A stretch of DNA of 23,015 nucleotides. It comes from an uncultured Caulobacter sp. (GTDB lineage Bacteria; Pseudomonadota; Alphaproteobacteria; Caulobacterales; Caulobacteraceae). Position numbers and translations under genes: made by a program. Below are positions 1-6,877 of the stretch, piece by piece. Position 1 is the first letter of the stretch. Every line of letters starts with the position of its first letter. Where the stretch lies: contig NZ_CALCDX010000039.1 in NCBI RefSeq assembly GCF_937900395.1, positions 1-23,015 on the forward strand, in the 5' to 3' direction. Under the pieces are notes generated by a model, which had not been told where the DNA came from, ran no database searches, and saw only the letters and a program-made list of their open reading frames with translations.

Positions 1-1374
1 CTGGAAGAGGCCGGCGTCCTCCCGGGCGACCGTGTGCTGGTGATGGGCGACAACAGCGATGGCTTCTTGGTGGGCGTGCTGGCGGTGCTGCGCGCGGGCG
101 CGGTGGCCATCCCGGTGTCACCCCATGTGGCGCAGGACCTGCTGCCCGTCATCGTCGCATCGACCACACCGACGGCTGTGTTTGCCGCTCCGCGGGAGCT
201 GCATCGCTGGTCGGCCACGCTGACCGGCCTGGCGCGCCGCGGCTTTCCAGAGCTGCTGTCGGGCGAGGGGCGTGGTGCCCCCCCTCGGCGGAGAGCACGC
301 GGCGAGGCGGCCTGCATCATCTTCACGTCGGGCTCCACCGGCGTGGCACGGGGCGTCACCTGCACCCACGCCGCGATCCTGGCGGCCGTCGGCGGCATCA
401 ATCGGGTGCTGGGACAGCGGCAGGAAGACCGCATCCTGTGCGCGCTGCCGTTCTCCTTCGATTACGGTCTCTACCAGGTCTTCCTGGCTATGGCCTGCGG
501 GGCCGCCGTTGTGGTGGCGGCGCCCGCCGCCGCGATCACCGGCCTGCCTCGGCTGCTGGCTGATCGACGGATCACGGTGCTGCCGCTCGTTCCAGGCCTA
601 TCCGTGCTGTTGCTGCGTTCCCGGATGTTGGAGCGGCTGACGCCCAGGACGCTACGGATGGTGACCAGCACCGGCGATTTGCTGCCAAGCGCGCAGGTAG
701 ACCGCTGGCGGTCGCTGCTGCCGAATGCCTGCGTCGTACCCATGTATGGCCTGACCGAGTGCAAGCGCGTGGCGATCATGCCACCGCACCTCGGACCCGC
801 GGCACCTTCGGGTTCGGTGGGCTTGCCGCTGCCCGGGACGAAGGTTCACCTGCGGCCCTCGGGCGCCCAGGCCAGCGACACGACGTGGGGAGAGTTGTGG
901 GTGATGGGCCCGCATCTCATGGCGGGTTACTGGGGCGACGCGGAAGCCACCCGCCAGCGCTTTCCCATGGACCCTGAAACTGGCGCGCGGCAACTGCGGT
1001 CGGGCGACGCCTTCACCCGGGATGCCGACGGCTTTCTTCGCTTTCTGGGCCGAATGGATGCGCTCGGCCACTGGCGAGGTCAGTGGCTCTTCACCGCACC
1101 GCTTGAAGATCGGCTGGCCCGGTTGCCACCGGTGGATCAGGCCGCGGTGGTCCTCCAGCGTGAGTCCGGCGAGGTGCGGCAAATCCACGCCTTCCTGAGC
1201 ACGACGGCCGACGCGGAGGTCCTGAAGGCCGAGGCACGTTCCCTGATCGCGGACACCTGGTCGCAGCCCCCCGCTATCGACGTGATCTGCCGACCCAAGC
1301 TACCATACACGGCTAACGGCAAGATCGACCGAGCCGCGTTGCTGGCCAGCGTGAGTGAAAGGGCCTTGCCATGA
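1..1374 (+). CDS. AMP-forming acyl-CoA/acyl-ACP ligase (class I adenylate-forming enzyme), 5'-partial
   Basis: The reading frame is open from the first base, so the true start lies upstream; GTG 34 and ATG 43 are only internal candidates. Family motifs appear in order: a P-loop IIFTSGSTGVARGV (A3), MYGLTECKRV (A5), LWVMGPHLMAGYWG, RSGDAF and GRMDALGHWRG (A7/A8 region), and a C-terminal NGKIDRAAL (A10, with its lysine). Known chemistry for the family is activation of a carboxylic acid as an acyl-AMP and transfer to CoA or a carrier-protein phosphopantetheine. The A8 segment (GHWRGQW) is not the usual IKxxG form. The protein is complete at its C-terminus and probably lacks a few tens of N-terminal residues. 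Its TGA overlaps the ATG of the next gene (ATGA at 1371-1374), implying translational coupling. The substrate cannot be read from the sequence. The neighbours argue for natural-product acyl loading rather than fatty-acid degradation. Confidence 0.9.
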   Translation: MEEAGVLPGDRVLVMGDNSDGFLVGVLAVLRAGAVAIPVSPHVAQDLLPVIVASTTPTAVFAAPRELHRWSATLTGLARRGFPELLSGEGRGAPPRRRARGEAACIIFTSGSTGVARGVTCTHAAILAAVGGINRVLGQRQEDRILCALPFSFDYGLYQVFLAMACGAAVVVAAPAAAITGLPRLLADRRITVLPLVPGLSVLLLRSRMLERLTPRTLRMVTSTGDLLPSAQVDRWRSLLPNACVVPMYGLTECKRVAIMPPHLGPAAPSGSVGLPLPGTKVHLRPSGAQASDTTWGELWVMGPHLMAGYWGDAEATRQRFPMDPETGARQLRSGDAFTRDADGFLRFLGRMDALGHWRGQWLFTAPLEDRLARLPPVDQAAVVLQRESGEVRQIHAFLSTTADAEVLKAEARSLIADTWSQPPAIDVICRPKLPYTANGKIDRAALLASVSERALP

Positions 1375-2345
1375 ATCGGCCGCTGGCAACCGCGGCGAGC
1401 CTGTTCCGGGGCCAGGCGCTGGGCTGCCACACGGTGGCCGCGCTGCATGCCTTCCTGCCGCATTACGAGACCGAGCAGGCGCTATGTTTCGAGGCGCTGA
1501 CAGGCGTTCCGTTCGGCACCACCAGCCGTGCGGGAGATCCCAACCGTCTCATTGCGCCCATCCTCGATCCCGACCTCGGCCTGGACCGTGCGTTCACGCT
1601 GATCGGCCTGCCGCTGGAGACCCGCTGGTTTGAACCGACCGAGGGTGCGTGGGCGCTGGCGCTGCTGACGAGCTGGTTGCAAGAGTCTCCCGTGTTACTG
1701 GGCCCGTTGGATATGGGCGGGCTTTCCTATCTGCCCCACCCAGAGCTGTTCAGCGGCTGCGACCACTACGTGGTGGCGCTGGACCTGGAGCAGCAAGGCC
1801 TTTGGCTTCTCGACGGGGAGGGGGCCTTTCCGGCGCTCATGCCAGCTGCCGAGTTCATGAACGCCTGGTCCGCCACGGAGATTCCCGAAGGGCGGGGAGC
1901 CTTCATGATGCGGCGCGGCGCGGGTCGGACCGCCAGCGTGCCCGGTGCGGATTCGCTGCTGGCGGGCGTGCGCCAGGCGGCGCGGTTGACCGCCCAGGCC
2001 GGCGGTGCCAGTGCGGAGGTCTACCGCGCACTGGCGGATCGCGAGGCACAGATCCTCGCTTGCCCTAGCGAGCGCCGTGGCCTGGAGTTCCTGCTTCCCG
2101 TGCGCGCACAACGCAACCTCGCCGCGATGGCCTTGATCGAGGGAGCCTGTGCGATGGGCGTCAGCGGCACATGGGAGCGATGCCTGAAGGCCATGCGCGA
2201 TGAATGGCTGGTGCAGTGCCTGGCCGTGGGCCGTTGTGTGGCCGGTCTCCTGGCGCGCGAACCGGGCTGCTTGCAGGCATTGCGCGAGTTCGCCGCCAGC
2301 GAGGACATCCTAACGACGCTGTTTCATGACCTGGAGGACCAATGA
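1371..2345 (+). CDS. BtrH N-terminal-like acyltransferase/cysteine protease-fold protein
   Basis: A 324-residue soluble protein with no signal peptide or membrane segment. An N-terminal GCHT motif (Cys19) is followed by GCDHYVVALDL (His132) and GLWLLDGEG (Asp148). The spacing and local context fit a Cys-His-Asp catalytic set like that of the BtrH N-terminal/C39-like fold. In butirosin biosynthesis BtrH moves an acyl group from a carrier protein to an amine, so acyl-thioester transfer or cleavage is the inferred role here. The C-terminal half (from about 190) is helical-looking and I recognise no domain in it. ATG 1371 is preceded by AAAGGG (1358-1363). It overlaps the ligase stop by 4 bases and its own TGA overlaps the next ATG, so it sits in the middle of a tightly coupled operon. 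Family assignment is by motif only and is moderately secure. Confidence 0.65.
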   Translation: MNRPLATAASLFRGQALGCHTVAALHAFLPHYETEQALCFEALTGVPFGTTSRAGDPNRLIAPILDPDLGLDRAFTLIGLPLETRWFEPTEGAWALALLTSWLQESPVLLGPLDMGGLSYLPHPELFSGCDHYVVALDLEQQGLWLLDGEGAFPALMPAAEFMNAWSATEIPEGRGAFMMRRGAGRTASVPGADSLLAGVRQAARLTAQAGGASAEVYRALADREAQILACPSERRGLEFLLPVRAQRNLAAMALIEGACAMGVSGTWERCLKAMRDEWLVQCLAVGRCVAGLLAREPGCLQALREFAASEDILTTLFHDLEDQ

Positions 2346-3271
2346 CGAGCATGGGATTCGAACACCTCGAGATGGTGGTTCCCGCGACGTCCCGATCGGT
2401 CTTTTCTCTGTTGGACTCCACCGCCGATACCACTGCCGAACGGGAACTGCTTGAACGCAACGGCCTCTCACGTGTTCCCGTCGCCACCGGGTCGAGCACC
2501 GCGGCGCTGATGAGTGAGGCCATCTCCCGGGTCCTGGAGCATGTCGCGACGCCGTGCGAGCGGGTGGGACTGGTGATGCTCGTCCATTCATTGCCGTTTC
2601 CTGTGGCGCCCGGGGCGGATTTCATCACCGCCTGCCTGGATTGTCATGGCCTGGACCGTGTCCCAGCCATCGCGGTCAGCGGCCAGCCATGCGCGATCCT
2701 CCATCAGGCGGTTGCACTCGCCGGCGGCCTCCTGCGCGATGCACCGCGAGAGGGTGTGCTCGTGGTGGGCGCGGACGTAGCCAACCACGACGACGAACGC
2801 TTGTTCTTCGGCTCCGCGATGGGCGATGCCGCGATCGCCGGTCTGCTGGTGGCAAACTCCTCCCGGCACCAGGTGCTGGCCACGTTCACCGACACCGATA
2901 TCCAGGCATGGGAGGGGGAGCTGTCACCACCGGAAGCCATTGATCGCTTCCGCGCCGCCAATCCCCAGGCCATCCGCACCGCCATCCTGAGCTGTGTCGC
3001 CTCCGCCGGGCTGCACCTCGGCGAGCTGGCCATGATCGTTCCGCATACACCCAACCGCCTGATCTGGGATGCCGTGGCGGCGCTGCTGAGAGTGCCCCGC
3101 GACTTCATCAGGGATGACGGCATATCCCAGACCGGCCACCTCAACGCCAGCGACGCCTTCATCCATTACCTCCGATCACACCAGGCCGGGGATCTGAAGC
3201 AGGGCGACATCGCGCTTCTCGTCAATCCCGGCTTCGGCGGCACCAGAGGCTGCACGCTGATGCGGTGCTGA
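2342..3271 (+). CDS. Divergent KAS III-like (FabH/CerJ-type) acyltransferase
   Basis: A 309-residue protein of the thiolase/ketosynthase III fold. Visible catalytic landmarks are Cys117 in SGQPCAILH and His235 in VPHTPNRLI (the PHxxN motif). The third position is unusual: where FabH has a GN(T/S)xxAS loop with a catalytic Asn, this protein reads TGHLNASDAFI, with His at the usual Asn position and Asp271 three to four residues later. CerJ, a KAS III homologue that acylates hydroxyl groups, is known to use Cys-His-Asp, so acyl transfer to O or N seems more likely than chain-initiating condensation. The glycine-rich C-terminal VNPGFGGTRGC is typical of the fold. ATG 2342 overlaps the upstream TGA and has GGAGG at 2333-2337. 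Partners are probably the ligase upstream and a carrier protein outside the window. Confidence 0.75.
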   Translation: MTSMGFEHLEMVVPATSRSVFSLLDSTADTTAERELLERNGLSRVPVATGSSTAALMSEAISRVLEHVATPCERVGLVMLVHSLPFPVAPGADFITACLDCHGLDRVPAIAVSGQPCAILHQAVALAGGLLRDAPREGVLVVGADVANHDDERLFFGSAMGDAAIAGLLVANSSRHQVLATFTDTDIQAWEGELSPPEAIDRFRAANPQAIRTAILSCVASAGLHLGELAMIVPHTPNRLIWDAVAALLRVPRDFIRDDGISQTGHLNASDAFIHYLRSHQAGDLKQGDIALLVNPGFGGTRGCTLMRC

Positions 3272-3317
3272 TTCATGCGCCGCGCACCCACTATCTAATT
3301 CCCGAGGAGAGAACCAC

Positions 3318-4196
3318 GTGGAAGCACTCGCCATACACATGTACCTGACGACCGTCTGCAATCTCAATTGCACCCATTGCTACTATGACGCTCGACGGGT
3401 TGGGGACGATCCCGGCCTGATGCTGAACACGGAGGAGGTTGCCAGGGTGATCACCCACCTGTGCGGACGCTTCGAAGCCGACCTCCATGTGGAAGGCGGC
3501 GAGTTGTTCCTGCGTGATGACATCGACGACATCCTGACGCTTGTTCCGCCAGAGCATCACCGGTCGCTCACATTCACCACAAGCGGAACCGTGCCCATCC
3601 GCGTGTCGACGGAGCGCCTGAAGGGGATCGGCGAGCTGCGCATCTCCGTCGAGGGCCATACGGACGTCTTGCAGCAGCGCATGAGGCCCGCCAACCTGAG
3701 CCGGGTGCGTCGGACCATCGACGAGCTCCGGGACAAGAGCGTGGACTTCACGCTGCGGGTCACGCTGTTCCGCGACAACGCCCGCCTGTTGAAGGAGATG
3801 GTGGAAGCGTTCACGGCGTGGGGGGTGAAGCGGCTCAGCCTGTTCGAGTTCCAGCCGGTGGGGCGCGGGGGCCTGCATATCAACGATTACGCCTTGACGG
3901 ACGAGGACTTCGAGCACGTCGTCGTCGATCTCCTGGAGATGCGGATGCCGCCGGACATCGAGCTGCTGAAGCTCAATCTGAGCCCGCGACGCACCGCGTT
4001 CGCGCAAGCCCTGCGTTCGCGTTTCGAGGACCGTGGTTATCGATTCCTGTCCCTCGGCGCCATTGCGAACTTGACCATCAACGCGAACGGCGACCTCGGC
4101 ATCAGCCCATGGCTGGCAACCGCCGCGCGGCTTGGCGACAAATTTGCCAACCTGCACGAGGTCGATTTCGGCGAGGAACTGGATCGCCGGTTCGCC
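3318..4196 (+). CDS. Radical SAM enzyme, 3'-truncated at the 4.2-kb junction
   Basis: GTG 3318 is chosen because GAGGAGA (3304-3310) lies 7 bases upstream. The N-terminus carries CNLNCTHC (Cys14, Cys18, Cys21), the CX3CX2C motif for the [4Fe-4S] cluster that cleaves S-adenosylmethionine. VEGGELFLRDD (58-68) contains the SAM-contacting GGE. The family uses a 5'-deoxyadenosyl radical for difficult modifications, often of peptides. Near residues 254-266 (TINANGDLGISPWL) a SPASM/twitch-type strand is recognisable, but the Cys usually found there is absent. Genuine sequence ends near residue 293. Beyond it the frame stays open to 4721 only because it reads the antisense of phaC, so the 467-residue product is a false fusion. 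It is the fourth gene of the acyl operon, after a 46-base gap. Substrate unknown. Confidence 0.85.
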
Positions 4197-4210
4197 GCTG
4201 GCGAGCAGGA
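4185..4210. other. Chimeric junction between two unrelated genomic blocks
   Basis: The radical SAM gene (+) and phaC (-) converge and both stop making family sense here. On the minus strand PhaC sequence is good through LLASG (last codon 4194-4196), where the family continues with a GGHNAG-type catalytic-His motif; instead the frame reads EPAIQFLAEID, the antisense of the radical SAM gene. On the plus strand ELDRRFAAG leads straight into antisense PhaC. No inverted repeats, target duplication, integrase or tRNA are visible. The overlap zone is a few bases (about 4190-4203), compatible with microhomology or with a chimeric assembly. Base composition and codon style also change: the left block is less uniformly GC at third positions. 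Confidence 0.85.
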
Positions 4211-5756
4211 AGCGGATCGCCGAGTCCGAGAACAAGTGGATCTTGAAGACCGAGCGCCATGGCGCGACGTGATCGGTCTCCGCCCCGACCACGAACATCG
4301 GCGCGTTCACCGCCGACAGGGTGACCGGCCGGCCGTCGGCCAGGAAGCGACCCTCGGCCAGGTCGTTGCCCAAGAAGAGGCGGCGCAGATACTGGGAGTG
4401 CATCGCATAGGGCATGCGGGTGCCGTCGGCGTTCCACGCCATCAGATCGTTCAGCGGCTCGCGCTGGCCCATCAGATAGGTCGACAGCACCCGCGACCAG
4501 ATCAGATCGCTGGACCGCAGCAGCTGGAAGGCGCCGCTCATCTGGGCGCTTTCCAGATAGCCTCGGCTCCACATCATGCTCTCGAGCAGGTTCACTTGGG
4601 CCTCGTCGATGAAGAGGCTGAGTTCCCCGGGCTCGGTGAAGTCGGTTTGGGCGGCCAGCAGGGTCAGGCTAGCCAGGCGCTCGTCGCCGTCGCGCGCCAT
4701 GGCCGCGGCCGTGATCGCTAGAAGCGTGCCGCCGAGGCAGTAGCCCAGGGCGTGGGTCCTGGCCGCGCCGGTGATGGCGCCGATCGCGTCGAGGGCGGCC
4801 ATCGGGCCAAGCCGTCGATAGTCGTCCATGTCCATGTCCCGGTCGGCGGGACGGGGATTGCGCCAGGAGATCGCGAAGACCGTGTAGCCCTGGTCGCGCA
4901 GCCAGGCGATCAGCGAGTTCTCCGGCGACAGGTCCAGGATGTAGTACTTCATGATCCAGGCCGGCACGATGAGCACCGGCTCGGGGCGCACCTTGTCGGT
5001 CGTGGGCGCGTACTGGATCAGCTCGATCAGCTGGTTGCGGAGCACCACCTTGCCGGGCGTGGCGGCAACGGCTTCCCCCACCGGGAACGCCTCGACGCCG
5101 ACCGGCGGCTCGCCGCGCACGGCGCGGCCGACGTCCTCGAACAGGTGGCGGGCCCCATCGACCAGGCAGCGCCCGCCCGTCTCCAGGATCCGTTGCTGGA
5201 GCACGGGATTGGTCGCCACGAAGTTGGTGGGCGCGAACATGTCCAGGACCTGGCGGGCGGCGAACTCGACGACCTGCTCGTGATGGGCGCTGACGCCGCC
5301 GACGCCGGTCGTGGCCGCGTGCCACCACTGCTGGTTCAGCAGGAAGGCCTGGGAAATCAGATTATAGGGCGCTTCCTTCCAGGCCGGGTCGCGGAAGCGG
5401 CGGTCCTGGGGCAGGGGCTCGATGGCCGGCTCGGGATCATCCTGCTCGAGGGCGCGCATGGCGAAGTCCGTCAGGCGCTGAGTCTTGCGGGCCGACTTGG
5501 CCGCCAGGGTCAGCTGCTTGCCGGGCGACATCGCAAGGTGGGTCCACCAGTCCGAGAAAGACTGAACCAGGGTGGCGGGCGAGACGCCGCCTGTCGCCCG
5601 CGCCACCAGGGCGCCGGCGGCGCGATCCAGGGTTTCGGCGATACCGTCTAAAGGCTCCGGAGCCGGGCTCGGCTCGGGCGGGGCTATGGTCGCAACGCGG
5701 TTGGGCATTGGCGGCTCTTTGGGCGGAGGGGAAAGCTTGGCGGTCATGGTCGTCAT
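4194..5756 (-). pseudogene. phaC: Class I-like poly(R)-hydroxyalkanoate synthase, C-terminus lost at the junction
   Basis: About 521 residues of a PhaC family alpha/beta-hydrolase. The long N-terminal PhaC domain (QAFLLNQQWW; FVATNPVLQQRILE; LIQYAP) leads into the lipase-box equivalent GYCLGG with catalytic Cys340, and VVGAETDHVAPW with catalytic Asp495. The third catalytic residue, the His of the GGHN motif, would fall just after Gly521 and is missing because the gene is cut at the junction. Family role: polymerising hydroxyacyl-CoA into polyester storage granules. The frame continues to 3291 only as antisense of the radical SAM gene. ATG 5754-5756 overlaps the stop of the upstream ABC permease (ATGA), so it is the last gene of the efflux operon. 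If the break is an assembly artefact the real gene is presumably intact. If it is real, the enzyme is dead. Confidence 0.85.
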
Positions 5757-6874
5757 CCAGCCTTCTGCATTTGAGCCCGGAAGCGCAGCAGGGCGAGGGT
5801 TAGGGCCAGGGATCCCACGACCATGATGGCCGCCAGGTGCTCCCAGATCTCAGCCAGGCCGGCGCCCCGGAACAGGATGGCGCTGGACAGCGCCACGAAC
5901 TGGGTGGTCGGCGAGGCTTCCATCACCACGCGCATCGGGGCGGGCATGCTCTCCATCGGGGTCACCGCCCCGGACAGCAGGTTCAGGATCACGAAGACCG
6001 GGATCGACATCAAGGCGAACTGCGGCATCGATCCGGCCGAGGTGGCGAGCAAGATGCCGATGGCGGCGGTCGCGAAGAGGTAGGGCGCGACGCAGGCCAT
6101 GAAGAGCGCCACCGAGCCGTGGATGGGCACGCCCAGTCCCGCTTGCACCACGAGCTGCAGCGACAGGAACGCCGCCGCCGCCACGACCACGCCGTTGGCG
6201 ATGATCTTACCCAGGGCGACCTCGATCGGGGTGACGGGCATGACCAGAAGCCGCTCGATCGTGCCCCGCTCGCGCTCGCGCATGAAGGCCGCCCCGACCA
6301 GCAGGATCGACAGGATGGTGAGGTCCAGGGTGATCTGCATCACCGAGACAAACCAGATGGCCTGGTGGTTGGGATTGAACGCCGTCCGCGAAACCACCCG
6401 CACGGGCAGGGAGGCCTCGGTCGACGGCGAGCCGAGCGCGCTGGCAACCTCGGCGGATACGATCCGGCCGACATGGCTGGCGCCCAGGCCCGCCTGGGTC
6501 ATGGCCGTGGCGTCGATCAGCAGCATCAGGCCGGGCTTGCGGCCGCGCAGCAGATCGGCCTCGAAGCTCGGCGGGATCTCCAGCACGAAGATCACCTGGC
6601 CCGTCTCCAGGGCCGCGTCGGCGGTCTGGGCGGTCAGGGGGATCGGGGCGCGAAACAGCGGTGGCTGCAAGGCGTCGGTCAGGCGGCGCGACAGGGGAGA
6701 GCGATCGTTGTCGACCACCCCGATCGGGGCGTTGTTGACCTCGGTCTTGATGTCCTTCGAGACGGTGTAGACCGCGAAGGTGAAGGCGAAGAGGATCAGC
6801 ACGATCGCCGCCGGATCGCGCCACAGGCTGGCGAACTCCTTCAGGGTCAGGTTCAGGACGTTGGTCGGGCGCAC
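5753..6874 (-). CDS. ABC-2 type efflux permease (YhhJ-like)
   Basis: A 373-residue ABC-2 membrane protein. It has one N-terminal membrane segment (IVLILFAFTFAVYTV), a long extracytoplasmic loop (about 45-170) and a cluster of C-terminal membrane segments beginning around LDLTILSILLVGAAFM. The cytoplasmic RERERGTIERLLVMPVTP signature after that helix is typical of drug-efflux ABC-2 permeases. Start is GTG at 6872-6874, 3 bases after the stop of the ATPase gene. Its TGA overlaps the ATG of phaC. With the upstream HlyD and RbbA-like genes it matches the E. coli yhiI-rbbA-yhhJ order. It probably forms the second transmembrane half of the exporter with the permease part of the upstream fusion. Confidence 0.92.
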   Translation of the reverse strand: MRPTNVLNLTLKEFASLWRDPAAIVLILFAFTFAVYTVSKDIKTEVNNAPIGVVDNDRSPLSRRLTDALQPPLFRAPIPLTAQTADAALETGQVIFVLEIPPSFEADLLRGRKPGLMLLIDATAMTQAGLGASHVGRIVSAEVASALGSPSTEASLPVRVVSRTAFNPNHQAIWFVSVMQITLDLTILSILLVGAAFMRERERGTIERLLVMPVTPIEVALGKIIANGVVVAAAAFLSLQLVVQAGLGVPIHGSVALFMACVAPYLFATAAIGILLATSAGSMPQFALMSIPVFVILNLLSGAVTPMESMPAPMRVVMEASPTTQFVALSSAILFRGAGLAEIWEHLAAIMVVGSLALTLALLRFRAQMQKAG

Positions 6875-6877
6875 GGC

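Noticed and set aside
3291..4193. C-terminal extension of PhaC on the minus strand to 3291
   Set aside because: It is antisense of the radical SAM gene and lacks the family's catalytic His motif.
4150..4250. Mobile-element boundary at the junction
   Set aside because: I looked for terminal inverted repeats, target duplications, an att-like tRNA end and a transposase or integrase and saw none.
4197..4721. C-terminal extension of the radical SAM protein (frame open to 4721)
   Set aside because: It is the exact antisense of PhaC; low-complexity, Arg/Gly/His-rich and without SPASM motifs.
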